Notes under the pieces: model-generated
Seen by the model: only the letters and a program-made list of their open reading frames with translations
Database searches by the model: none
What the model was told of the DNA's origin: nothing
Made by a program: the position numbers and the translations under genes
Source of the DNA: Dendrophyllia cribrosa
Taxonomy: Eukaryota; Cnidaria; Anthozoa; Scleractinia; Dendrophylliidae
Assembly: GCA_024195265.1 (NCBI GenBank)
Contig: JAJLRJ010000006.1
Span: 21,428,023-21,492,022, forward strand
DNA length: 64,000 nt
Reading direction: 5' to 3'
In this document: positions 40,669-50,791 of the stretch, one piece after another
Position numbering within the stretch: position 1 is the stretch's first letter
Layout: each line of letters starts with the position of its first letter

Positions 40669-41837
40669 TAGACTGCAAAACGGTCGTTTTTTTTTCGGCT
40701 GGCTCGCTCGCAAAGGCGCGAAGCGCCAAAAGCGTCTGAAGCGTGGATACCCGCGCGCGAAGCACGCGAGCCTCACACGGGCGTGTGAGGCGAAAAAAAA
40801 AACGACTGTCACCTTTCCATACAACGAATTCGTTCTGACCAGGGGGTTCAAAATTATCGCTGAGATGTCAAAAATTGCCTGACAGCTCCACCCACATTGT
40901 AAATTTGATACTGCTCGATGTCTGGCTCGATGTCTTATTTTTTCTTATTTTCTAACCCTAGCGTGTCATGTTGATTTCAACGCTTAACGAGAGCTAACGA
41001 GGGCTTTAGAGTTTGTTCTACAAAATGTAAGCGCGTTCGGCTGAACCTAAATGTATGTTTGAGGTTCACTAAAGAACCGATTTAAGAGTATACAAAAGTA
41101 ACCACGGAGATTCAAATATTTCAAACCGGATGCAATGCAACGAGTTATGCTAACCGCAGACTTGCGCTCACATTAAATCCCCTGTTAAATCACGGACTCC
41201 GAAATGTACTGTGCAGCGAATAATTCCTATTTAAGCGGCTACTACTGATCTTGCAACTCTTTCAAAGTGAGCCAAAAAACTCCATTGTTATGCCAAGAGA
41301 TAGCGAACAAACGACGCATAACTAAATATTCTTAATGGCTCTGGAAAGTCGGCCGTTTGACCGGTATAAACGAAGAAGCTGCAACATTTGGCGAGACCGA
41401 ATTCTTTGCCAAAACACGCAATTGATAAATTAGGCTTTTTCCAAAGCCGGTTGGTAGCACACCAAAAACATCTCTTCCACTGAGAAGCGAACGAACTGCC
41501 TCCTTTTGCTCTGATTTTAAAGCAAATACCAAATCTCTGGCAACGTCTTTCATTTTCCCGCGTAGAGCTCGTTTTACCATGAAATTGACACGGCTTCTGA
41601 TGAGGTGTGATGACATCTTTTTTGACAGGTAGCGTCATTAATTAACCAATAGGAATTTCTCTTTTCTGGAGAAAAGAGAAATTTGAACGAATTCGTTGTA
41701 TGGAAAGGCGACAGTCGTATTTTTTAGCGTCTCTCCCCAGTCCCACTCTCCAAATTCACACTCGTTCCAGACCTTTCGTTCAAAGACCGCGCGCATTCGT
41801 ATGACCAACGCAAAAAATACGATTGTTTTGCAGTCTA
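40669..41837. mobile_element. 1.17-kb DNA transposon with 9-bp target duplication
   Basis: TIR TAGACTGCAAAA (40,669-40,680) and TTTTGCAGTCTA (41,826-41,837), flanked by ATCAGGAGT at 40,660-40,668 and 41,838-41,846. A longer sub-terminal inverted pair (CATACAACGAATTCG) lies at ~40,822 and ~41,691. The element carries a RecQ-like helicase fragment on the minus strand. A 9-bp duplication is known from Mutator-like elements among others; the class is not settled. Confidence 0.75.
41332..41616 (-). pseudogene. RecQ-type helicase N-terminal fragment
   Basis: A Gln-motif-like lead (LKSEQKEAVRSLLSGRDVFG) followed by Walker A VLPTGFGKSLIYQ, as in RecQ-family superfamily 2 helicases. The frame breaks soon after the Walker A motif into unrelated sequence. 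It lies inside the 9-bp-TSD element, so the helicase piece travels with it or was captured. Not functional as it stands. Confidence 0.7.
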
Positions 41838-41846
41838 ATCAGGAGT

Positions 41847-42936
41847 ATACAAACTCCTCCTTCTAGGTATGATTGACGGCAGAGTAAATTGAAATTGCTC
41901 AAAGTAGTTTTGATTCGAAGGGTCGCGTAACAGTGAAATCAGTGGTAAAAATTATCCAGAGAAAACGTTTGGAGCTAAATGGGTGAACATGTCAGGTTAC
42001 AAAAACTCTCTTCGATGAAATTAGCTATAACTTTAGCAAAAAACTGATAAGCCGCGAATCAAAAAGCATTGACTTTTCTTGAGTATAAAGCTTACATGCT
42101 TATTGTTTTGGTATTTAGCTTTTAGGCTGTAAGTTGTAAAAACTCGAGTAACTTGGCAAATTCGTTTAACTTTAACAATTTAATTTAGCATTGAAAAAAG
42201 AGTACCTTTCTTTGTAAGAAAACTTCTCCATGAAAAACATAAAGCTGCAAAACAACTTGAAACGGCTTCCATCGGTAAACTGTTAAGCTGGCTTGATCAA
42301 GTTCTTGTCTAGTTATATAAATTTAAGTTCGGAGTTATCGTTTGTCGCAGTGGCTCTAAGAAGAACAAACTTGAGGCTACATAATTACCCTAAAAGTGTA
42401 CCTTGATTCCTCAGAGAAATTTTTGTCCTTGCAGTGGATTCCCCGAAAACAATTTTTGCGTATTCGCAAATACGCTCAGCTCTTGCTGCAGCTCACGCTG
42501 AAAATTTGTCAGGTGCGATTGAAATTCAAACTCATCCATGCACAAAGTTTGGCATGAAGCCACTAAAGCACAACGAAAAGCCAAAAACAGCTTGCAGTAT
42601 TTGATGAGGAGATATTTTCAGTATCCTTTTTGAAGTTTGAGAATTTCTTCGTTCACCGCTGTAGACCGAAATGCTACCGCAGCCACATTTTCCAGTTTGA
42701 CAAACACGTTTGTTTTGGCGATTTTATCGCGGCGTTTTCATTCTTCTTTTCCTCACTTGTCTTCGCCAGTAACTAAGAATTTTTTCAAAGCAAACTACCT
42801 TGTGTCAGGTTTCCGTCGTCCTATCGAAAACATGGAAGGATAAATTAATTCGTCTTCATAGTTTTCATTCAAAAGCCACGCAAGTTCACGCCGAATCTAT
42901 ATGACGTACGTCAGTCAAATGAGTGTAGGTTTTTGT
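41847..42936. other. Gene-free stretch
   Basis: AT-rich sequence without supported genes or clear repeats. Confidence 0.4.
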
Positions 42937-43013
42937 CGAGAGTCGAGGGTCGAGGTTAATGTGTCGAGGGTCGAGGGTAAAATGTCGAGGGTCGAGAGTA
43001 AATGTCGAGGATT
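42937..43013 (+). repeat. GTCGAGGGTCGAGGGTAA-type minisatellite
   Basis: About four imperfect ~20-bp units (gtcgagggtcgagggtaaaa) in tandem. Confidence 0.7.
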
Positions 43014-43099
43014 CAAAAATGTCGGCGATTTTTTTTTATTTTAATAAAGAAAAGCAAAACAAAAAACACCGAAAGAAAGAAAATAAAAAAAAAATTCAC

Positions 43100-43185
43100 G
43101 TCGCGCCAGCCCCGAGACTCGAACCACCATCCTTCTAATTTGCAATGCGCGCGCCGTACCATTGCACCCCGAAGCCAACCCTGAA
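43100..43185 (-). repeat. tRNA-like (possible SINE) segment
   Basis: On the minus strand there is a good pol III B-box (GGTTCGAGTCTC, 43,125-43,114) with an A-box-like GGTGCAATGGTACGG about 45 nt upstream. The T-stem does not pair well, so it is not a working tRNA. A-rich sequence follows downstream (43,020-43,095 as A/T-runs). Confidence 0.3.
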
Positions 43186-43548
43186 GTAGCGCGACTAAAT
43201 TAGTTTAGTTCTAAAAAGGCGCCCGCTTCTTTGAACAGGAAGTCAAGTAAACACGGCTTTATTTCCCATAGTCTGCGTAGCAAGCGTTCCCGTACGAACG
43301 AATTTTCGGCATTCTGGCCGCGAGAAAATTGGGGCGAGATCAAAAAATCGGAGGACAGGGGTGGGAGTGGGGAAGTGAGGGAACGCTTGCCTGCAAACCT
43401 CACGATTTTGAAAAACCCGTTCGTCCACGAACGGGGCTCCTGATTGGTGCGGTGTGGTCACTTTGAGCGACAGGTTTGACAAGTAGCTATCAAATTTTCG
43501 CGCAAAATATTTTGAGCGTGACTTGCAATCAAAGGATAAAAGATCAAA

Positions 43549-43921
43549 ATGGACCTCGGAGAACATGTGAAAGATTTTGAAACGTGTTTGAACGAAGTTA
43601 TATCGGAGCTAAGCGAAGCGGGGCTTGCTTTTACTTTGCAAACGGAACAAGAAAGAGTAATGCGCCATCTTTTTAACGGCCGTATTGCCAACAGGATTCG
43701 GCAAGAGTTTAATTTTTCAGTTGTTTGTTATGATGTGCGGAGTGCGAAGTAAGGAGATACAGACTACTCCGGTGTTATTGTTATTTCTCCATTGCAAAGC
43801 ATAATTCGGGATCAAGTGGTAGAGGTTAATTATATGGGGATGTCGGCGTGCGATTTAATTGAAAAACTGGACTGCTTGGACGACATACACAAAGGAAAAT
43901 TCCGAAGAACGCACGTATTTT
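43549..43921 (+). pseudogene. RecQ-type helicase remnant
   Basis: Starts MDLGEHVKDFETCLNEVISE and reaches the Gln-motif-like QTEQERVMRHLFNGR, but the Walker A region expected next is missing and the frame stops at 43,750. The open continuation (GVIVISPLQSIIRDQVVEV) matches helicase motif Ia of RecQ proteins. It is related in type to the fragment at 41,332-41,616 but not the same copy. Confidence 0.6.
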
Positions 43922-44071
43922 AGTCAAAGTTACACAAGGATTTCCTCGCTTTAATGTTAAGGCATGGAAAGAAAACAATACGTACCTTATCCTCTATTAA
44001 TAATAGGCCAGGAAATGTTTTTCTTAGACTTGAGTAGACCCGTTGAAAAAAATTATCGTAGTATATAGTAA

Positions 44072-44150
44072 GACCCCAAAGCCCCGAGTTACAGCTTCCC
44101 ACGAGTCATTGCATTCCTCGTGGGAAGCCATAACTCGGGCCTTTGGGGCC
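44072..44150. repeat. E2 left terminal hairpin (probable TIR)
   Basis: Arms 44,072-44,105 (GACCCCAAAGCCCCGAG...) and 44,117-44,150 pair over 34 bases with an 11-nt loop. The position, just outside the first early promoter, is that of E1's terminal hairpin, but the sequence is unrelated. The terminus itself cannot be fixed because the other end is missing. Confidence 0.6.
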
Positions 44151-44271
44151 TTATTTTTGGCGATCCCGAACGCCCCAACGCCCTATGCTGCTTCACTGGT
44201 GAATGCTGGTCCCGGCACGAGACCACCGCCCAACCCCAACCCACATGGCACAGAGGCCCGGTATGACACAA

Positions 44272-44306
44272 CCAATTGGAGAAATCCCTACCCTTGGTAT
44301 ATCGCG
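44272..44306 (+). promoter_or_regulatory. E2 early promoter 1
   Basis: CCAATTGGAGAAATCC, then acccttggtatatcgcg, then ATGG at 44,307. Nearly identical to the promoter at 36,992-37,026 in E1. Confidence 0.7.
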
Positions 44307-44801
44307 ATGGCGGCTCAACGTCTTGACTTCAACCCAAGGAACCACGATTACTTTGGTTGCAGATATTGTGGTTAAATCTTCGCCCAAGGTCATTCTCTTG
44401 CTGGGCATCAAAAATACGCTTGTAAGAATCTGCGAACAGAACCACGACCGAAAGTGATTTGTCCCAGCTGCAATCGAAGATTTTGTCGACAAACGGTTTC
44501 CAGACACTTAAGAAATGGTTGCCCTCCCGCGAAAAACAACCCTCGAATTTTTATACAGCGTGAGGTTGTTCGAGATGTTTTTGCAAACATTAGCCAGCAT
44601 GATCTTAATGCCTGGCTTGACGAGCAAGAACAAGAACATCTGACAAACAAAAGCCTGGAGGATCTCAACCCCTTACCTAGGATCCGGGATTTGAGCTTTG
44701 TTTCTGATTTCATCGAAAGCAAGACACCACTCGCAGCTTTTCAAACAGAGTTGTGTGGTTATCACCAATTGAAAAAACGCATGGACTTTGTATACCAATG
44801 A
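44307..44801 (+). pseudogene. E2 early zinc-finger gene, hybrid with nonsense codon
   Basis: The first residues (LDFNPRNHDYFG) match E1 zinc-finger protein 1. The sequence then jumps to the first finger of E1 zinc-finger protein 2 (CRYCG), hits TAA at 44,373-44,375, and continues open with the H-x5-C, CPSCNRRF...H-x4-C finger and ISQHDLNAWLDEQ. It is thus a deletion fusion of two early genes plus a nonsense change. The unique C-terminus (ESKTPLAAFQTELCGYHQ) overlaps the next promoter. Confidence 0.65.
44765..44797 (+). promoter_or_regulatory. E2 early promoter 2 (YqaJ gene)
   Basis: CCAATTGAAAAAACGC, then ctttgtatacca, then ATGATG at 44,798. It lies inside the 3' end of the preceding gene, as in E1's overlapping early genes. 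Confidence 0.6.
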
Positions 44802-45910
44802 TGACGGCAACACAATCGTTCATGAACTTTCTCAAATCGAGACACACTGGTATGAAACAAAAGAGCGCCGACTGGCTCTCAGCCAGACAAAATACAATTG
44901 GGGCATCAGAGATTTCTGCCTTGACAGGATCGTCGCCGTTTGAATCACGGCACAGTTTGCTCATGAAGAAAATTCAGCCAACACATATACTCAACAATGC
45001 GGCTTGTACCTGGGGCAATCTGTTCGAGCCGATTATACGCAAGTATTCTGAACAAAAACATTCTGTTTCCGTTTTTGGCCACAGCATATCTCTTAATCTA
45101 TCAAGAGAGCATCCGCTTTATCGAAAGGTCACTTGTAGTCCAGACGGATATTTCAAGGATAAAGACGGCAGCTTTATTCTGTTGGAGTTTAAATGCCCGT
45201 TCAAGCGAAAAATAGCTATGAACAGAATTCCTAGCTATTACTGCGACCAGATACAAACAGGGCTTGCTTTGAGTGGCGACATGGTCTCCAAAGGTTTGTT
45301 TGTTGACGGCTATTTCAGAATGTGTTCTTTAAACCAGCTTGAACCAAGTTTAGCCCACAATTCTTTTCTCAACGCCGGGAAAACATACAAGACAAAAAAC
45401 AATTCAACTCTTGCCTGGGGGGTCTGTTATCTATTCAGCAAACAAAACATCAAGAGCAATCAAGTCGAACTTATTGATCTTGGGGCAACACAAACAATTG
45501 CTTTGTTTGAACATGTCATGGGTTTAATAGCCACCAAAGATGTTTGGGTTGCTTATGGCAAAATACGAATGGAGTTCACAGCCCATGACGAAAATGACGA
45601 ATTTTTACGTTTTAACGCCATGAAAGAAGCGTTCTCTAATCCACGTAGAGAATGGCCAAAACCTGTCGCAATGTTCGCTTGGAAATTGCTCGATCTCACT
45701 GAAATTTGGGAGTTTAAAAACCCAGATTTCTTGAGTGGCATTCAAAGATCTGTTGAATGCTTTCATGATAATTTATCAAAATTGAAAGGAAGAATCAGAA
45801 ATTATACTTACACCGAGGGCTCTGCCACAATTCCAAACACAGGCGATGACAAGGCCGTTTTGGAAGCCTTTCTAATGGAGCAAGTGGCAAGGCTTACTCC
45901 AGAGTTCTGA
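44798..45910 (+). CDS. E2 YqaJ / lambda-exonuclease-type nuclease (370 aa)
   Basis: A PD-(D/E)XK recombination exonuclease, as carried by many large DNA viruses; it resects DNA ends for strand annealing. Motifs: WLSARQNTIGASEIS (family opening), TWGNLFEPI, VTCSPDGYF (metal Asp), LLEFKCPFKRK (E-x-K) and YYCDQIQTGLALSG (Tyr-Gln helix). Length ~370 is somewhat longer than bacterial YqaJ. Start chosen at ATGATG 44,798 by the early promoter; the longer frame upstream is promoter. Intact. Absent from E1. Tail-to-tail overlap of 17 bp with the VLTF3-like gene. Confidence 0.88.
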   Translation: MMTATQSFMNFLKSRHTGMKQKSADWLSARQNTIGASEISALTGSSPFESRHSLLMKKIQPTHILNNAACTWGNLFEPIIRKYSEQKHSVSVFGHSISLNLSREHPLYRKVTCSPDGYFKDKDGSFILLEFKCPFKRKIAMNRIPSYYCDQIQTGLALSGDMVSKGLFVDGYFRMCSLNQLEPSLAHNSFLNAGKTYKTKNNSTLAWGVCYLFSKQNIKSNQVELIDLGATQTIALFEHVMGLIATKDVWVAYGKIRMEFTAHDENDEFLRFNAMKEAFSNPRREWPKPVAMFAWKLLDLTEIWEFKNPDFLSGIQRSVECFHDNLSKLKGRIRNYTYTEGSATIPNTGDDKAVLEAFLMEQVARLTPEF

Positions 45911-46556
45911 ATGCATTATCCCATAAATGTTCGTTTTTGATTATCATAGCATTTGACATCTGTTGTCTCAGACAATTTACAATCGCCCGTTGCGGGGCTT
46001 CAAGCGGTGTTATAATGCCCAGGATTTTGTAGATCACAAACGTATAAGATATTCTCGGGAGCTGATCTTCTATTTGTTTGAAGATACGTTTCGTTTCATG
46101 GATTTGATCGAGAGTCAACTGCACAGGCAGAAATTTGAGCTTTTTGATAAGCCTATTCAAAGCAGAACCAAACGCATAACTTCGTCTAGGCCGATGGCTT
46201 TGTCTGTGGAAATTGTTTTGATGTGTACATGCCGGAGCATCATCGACCACTTCCACACGGCCGCATTTTTTACAATAAAGTTCACAAGATTCGATTGATT
46301 GCAAAAATGAGCCACCGCAGTCATAACAAGACAGGAGTCTTCGGCCCCAGCGTTCGAGCTCCATGTCTTTGTAATGTTTTTGTAGATATTGCTCCCCAAT
46401 CTCTGCATACCCCATATCTTTGTATAACCGATAAAGTTTTTCCGGCAGACCCAAGCGGTGTATTTCTTTTCTGTAATCGCTGCCGTATAGCGAGCGAAGG
46501 AGGGCAAATTTGTATTCTTTGTCAAGTTCATTGAGCCGTGCGTCAAACTCAGTCAT
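45894..46556 (-). CDS. E2 VLTF3-like late transcription factor (220 aa)
   Basis: Zinc ribbon CYDC (77-80) and C...CKKC (91-98), then a basic link, then the helical C-terminal domain with LPRISYTFVIYKILGIITP and a closing W near residue 215. This layout matches VLTF3-like proteins of Polintons. One continuous frame, in contrast to E1's two-frame version. Start at 46,556 after an early-type word (CCAATTAAAAAATTG...aatatagac). Confidence 0.75.
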   Translation of the reverse strand: MTEFDARLNELDKEYKFALLRSLYGSDYRKEIHRLGLPEKLYRLYKDMGYAEIGEQYLQKHYKDMELERWGRRLLSCYDCGGSFLQSIESCELYCKKCGRVEVVDDAPACTHQNNFHRQSHRPRRSYAFGSALNRLIKKLKFLPVQLTLDQIHETKRIFKQIEDQLPRISYTFVIYKILGIITPLEAPQRAIVNCLRQQMSNAMIIKNEHLWDNAFRTLE

Positions 46557-46659
46557 GTCTATATTTAGAGATTACAATTTTTTAATTGGGGGGGTTCCCG
46601 TGATTTCCGGTATTGTTGTGTAAAGGCCGTATTTAGAAAAATACAACTTTTCGAAGCTT

Positions 46660-46816
46660 CTCGAACATACCGAAGCGCCCCACAAATACCGAAGCGCCCC
46701 AACTTTGTTGAAAAAAGTTTTTCTGGGGCGCGTCGGAATTTTTTTTTTGAAAAAGTTTTTGTGGGGCGCTTCGGAATTTATTTTTGAAAATTTTATTTGG
46801 GGGCGCTTCGGAATTT
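46660..46816. repeat. GGGCGCTTCGGAATT repeat cluster
   Basis: At least five copies of (G)GGGCGCTTCGGAATT in direct or inverse orientation (inverse: cgaagcgcccc at 46,672 and 46,690; direct near 46,725, 46,765 and 46,800), each preceded by AAGTTTTT/AAATTTT. It lies between the late block and the VLTF3-like gene and has no counterpart in E1. Confidence 0.7.
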
Positions 46817-46861
46817 AGGGATGGGATTTTTCCCTCAAGATTTGTAGGTTAAAGCCAGAGT

Positions 46862-47545
46862 TTAGTTTCTCAAATCGGACTTGGATTCTGCTGCGAGAAG
46901 CATCTTTTTTTGAAACTATTGTTTGACTTCCTTGCGAAGTTCGTTTTTGAGTTTCTCGAGGTCTGGTGTTTGTGTTTGAGTGGCAACGTTTTTTGATGCC
47001 TTTACACCATCCCTGATTGCAGCTTTGAGTTCGTGATATTTTTCCACCTAACGAGTGATTATGGTGAATTCTGTATCACTGATCCTCTTGTCTTCCAGAG
47101 CCTTTGAGATTAGCTCATTGACAGTGTTGCGTTTAGCCAGTGCCAGTGTATAGATATTCTCATGTTTAGTCACTTTCCTCTCTAGCCGCTTGTTGACAGC
47201 TGTAAAACCAACAGAGGACAGCCCACAAAGCGTCGCGACGCCGGCAAGTGCTGGGCTTGCAACAATTCCGAACCCAGTCAATGCAGTGGCAAGGGCCCCT
47301 GATGACAACCCGACAGAAAGCGACCCAAGGCCAACTGCCGAGTAATGAACTAATGCTTGGGTTCGTTTGTATTTCTTTGCGACTTGCCTGTAGTGCTCGG
47401 CTTCGTCAGACAACTCCTTCAGCAAGTCAGAGATCTTTTTGAGCCCGAAGTCTTCTGCATTGATTTGAGTGATCTCACGCATAGGGTATAGCTGTTGTGT
47501 ATGGCTGTATTCGGGGGCCGATGGAAGCACATGGGCAGAACTCAT
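46862..47545 (-). pseudogene. E2 helical membrane protein, nonsense copies
   Basis: Copy of 34,293-34,979. The TAG at about 47,048 replaces GAG, a second TAG occurs at about 46,918, and there is a small length change near 46,895. The hydrophobic block and coiled coil are otherwise kept, and the box (tatatatacccc) precedes the ATG. Confidence 0.75.
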
Positions 47546-47568
47546 GGCGTGGGGTATATATATGATTT

Positions 47569-48232
47569 TTAATTTATCTCAACTTCAAATTCCAAAGGCA
47601 TGCCATTGAAATCGAAGAGGTTGTCATCTTTATCCCGCACAGACAGTGTGATAGAGTTAACAAATTCGCCAGACGAGGTGTCACGCAAGACATGCTGTGG
47701 TGTTGGTTGGTAATGAACCTTTTCAAATGGTTTCCCACGAATGTCGAAGCGCGCCAACACACTCGAAGGTTTGCCATTTAGCAAGTTCTGTTCTTTGTCA
47801 ACCAGGTCGCAGTGGACAAAGTAAGTGCTTGGAGATGTAAACCCTTTGACAGCTGCACTCCAAAACGGTGTACCACTTATACCAAGAAAAATCTATCAGA
47901 GTTTTACTAAACGTTACATTATTGGGACTTTTAATTAACATTATTCTATCTACTGTGATTGTATCAACTGTTAGATCAATAACTGGTCTATTCGTTTTTA
48001 TCTCAAGGAAATCTTTCACAATGTTATCCACTGTGTAAAACCCCGGCATTACGAACACTTCAGTAATCTTTCCAGTACTGTCAGGTGCTGAGATAACCGC
48101 TCTTTCTTTCAAGTTGTACCACGAGTTGGTGAGTGAGGCAGACAGGAGCCTGATGTAATTGGGCATCGGAAGTGCGTGATCAAAGTACACAGTGTATGGG
48201 TTCGAAGTCGTGACAAATGTCAACACAACCAT
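47569..48232 (-). pseudogene. E2 paralog B, frameshifted
   Basis: Copy of 33,607-34,269 with one extra T in the run at about 47,887-47,892, which changes frame in the middle. Both halves are otherwise close to E1. Box and start conserved. Confidence 0.78.
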
Positions 48233-48255
48233 GACAGATGCGAGTATATATAAGT

Positions 48256-48930
48256 TTATTTTATTTCAATTTCAGATTCCCAGGGCATGCCTTTGAAGTC
48301 AACGAGGTTGCTCTTTTCATCTCTGATCGACAGTGTGATTTCATTTACATGTTTACCAGAGCCATCGACACTGTGCCAGACGCCCTGTTGGGCTACTTGG
48401 TAGTTGATCTTCTCAAAAGGTTTTCCGGTTACATCAAAACGAGCCAATAAGCTTGAAGGTTTGCCATTGAGAAGGTTCTATTCTTTATCAAGCAGATCGC
48501 AGTAGACAAAGTATGTGCCTGGAAGTTTGAAACCCTTTATGGTAAAATGAGGATATGTTTTTATGTCTATATGAAACAATCTTGAGAGATTTGGGGAAAC
48601 CCATATTATGTATTTTTGTCCTGGGTTTAAAATAGAAAGAACGCCAAGTTCATATGGTTTTGCCTGCAGAGCAATACCCTTTTCTTTAAATTTACCATTT
48701 ATCATGTCTGCAAGGCTATTAGGAGTAACAAACCCAGGGCCAATGTCAATGATGGTAGTCTTTGGGTTATCACCAGAAAGGACTGCGGCTATTTTCACTT
48801 TTTCTGCCAAGTTATGCCACGAATTGTAAAACGAGGCAGACGGGAGGCGGATGTAGTGTGCATTCTGGATCACGTGATCAAAGTACAGAGTGTAGGGGTT
48901 CGAAGTTGTGGTAACTGTAAGCACAACCAT
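48256..48930 (-). pseudogene. E2 paralog A, nonsense
   Basis: Copy of 32,909-33,583 with TAG at about 48,478-48,480 where E1 has CAG. The rest of the frame is open. Confidence 0.78.
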
Positions 48931-48988
48931 GGTGTGTATATGTAAGTTTATTGGGAAAAACATTTTATAATTATAATTATATACAATC

Positions 48989-50787
48989 ATGTTTGGCGGA
49001 CGGCCTGGTGGAGTTAATCTTAATTCAAATCTTGGTATAAATATCGGCGGCCGCAATTACGGACCCCCGCCTCCTTTTTATTCGCCTCCAAATGCCTATG
49101 CCCATGTGGCGCCAAAGCCACCACCCCCTAATCCTGAAATTGCTTGGTTGAGTTCGCCGGAGGCAGCAAAGCTCTCTGCCGCGGCCAAGGCCAAGGCGAT
49201 CTCAGACTTCAAAAGGCGTTTCCCTCGTGCCGATATGTCTCACTTTGAAGTGCAAGTAGATTTTGGCGACGACCACAAAACAGCCACGGGGGAAGTGCTT
49301 TACAAAGAGGGCCAAGGCTCATTTGCACTTATCACAGAAATAGCCCACAAAGATTGGACTGGCGCCGAAAGAGACGCTCTTGGCCTTAATTATGACGGTG
49401 GTTTCCCTTATCAGTTATCGTTGGGGCAACAAATGTTATCAATCCCGGCTGTTGCTTTCACCACAACAATAGACAAAGACATGATGATTGGCGCAATCTT
49501 AAACGACAAAGAGCAAAAGATTTATGTCACGCCAAATGATTATTTCACAACGAAATACAGAAATATCTTCAGGGACACGCAGATTTCATTCACAACCGCG
49601 AAATACGGCCGAAAATGGCTCGGCGGGCCGCATATGAGTTTTTGGCCGCAACAACTCTCCTTCGCCTGTGGTGTGCAACAACCGGCTGTGGAATCTCGCG
49701 CGACATTCTCTTCGATAAGAACTCCAGTCTATCCCTAACACCACAGTTCCGGTCGTTTTACCGGTTTCACGTTTATTTCACAACGAGGCGAATTTTTTAC
49801 CAGATGGGCGGGGAACAAAGCGTGAGTGCTTTGCCAGACGACCCTCCATTCAACCAGAAAGACAAAAAGTACAACATCGATGCGTACAAGAAGATTTGCA
49901 TAGAGTTTGGCATCGACCCCAGTTCTGACTTCCGTTTCACATACGGCAAGAACCACGGTCTTGGGAATGTCTACATTGGGGCTTATAGAGAGGGCAACAT
50001 TTCTACCGATTACGATTATCCAGACCCCGATCTAGCTCTGTTCAATGATGAGCGCGTGACTGACAGAAACGACCCCAACTATCGTGCCAATGGAATATCT
50101 TTCGTTTGCAAGGATCAAGGGGCGGACACCCAGTTCAAGCACTTTGTGTCAAATTACGCACAGGGGCTAACACAGCCAGGGCTCGCACGTATGAACCAAT
50201 CAATCGAGGCCTTTGTGTATTGCATTCTTGGTTCACAAGCCAAAACCCGCAGCAGCATAATTGGAAGAGGAGGCCGGGCCTTCGAAACGCAGAGAGTATT
50301 CCTCACTCATCTAGAGGAGGCCATAATACTGAACGACATCGCAACAAGCGTACAGCGATACCAGCTTGCCATCCAAGCAACGAAAGTGCGCTTAGACTTT
50401 GCGACAGCACCCGGAAGTTGGCTCATGCCATCACGCATGATTATCAACACAGAGAGTGTGATCGGGTATAACAATAATCTACAGGAGGCAACGCAAGGGA
50501 TGAAGCTGGGCGTGAACAGTGGTGTTAATCTGGGCACAAAAAAAGCCTCCCTTCGCCACATGGACGGTGGTCCGACAAAGATCAATCCACCAAACAGCCA
50601 CCCATCAAACCCGATACATAAACAGGCCACACAGGCACAGGGTATCGCCCCAGCCACACCACAACCCACACCCACACCCACACCCGCACCCACACCCGCA
50701 TCACAGCCAGACTCACATTACGTAAACAAGACACTCATTGCTGTGGGTACGATTGCTTTAGGAGGGCTTTTCGTTTGGTTAAGATAA
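48989..50787 (+). pseudogene. E2 ~600-residue structural protein, 1-base deletion
   Basis: Copy of 31,006-32,832. One C is missing in the run at about 49,667 (ttcgcctgtgg against ttcgccctgtgg in E1), so the frame changes. The Pro-rich spacer is shorter (about 50,655-50,700) and the C-terminal membrane segment is kept. Confidence 0.8.
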
Positions 50788-50791
50788 GTGT

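Noticed and set aside
43100..43185. Functional tRNA gene
   Set aside because: Good B-box but the T-stem and acceptor stem do not pair; at most a tRNA-derived SINE.
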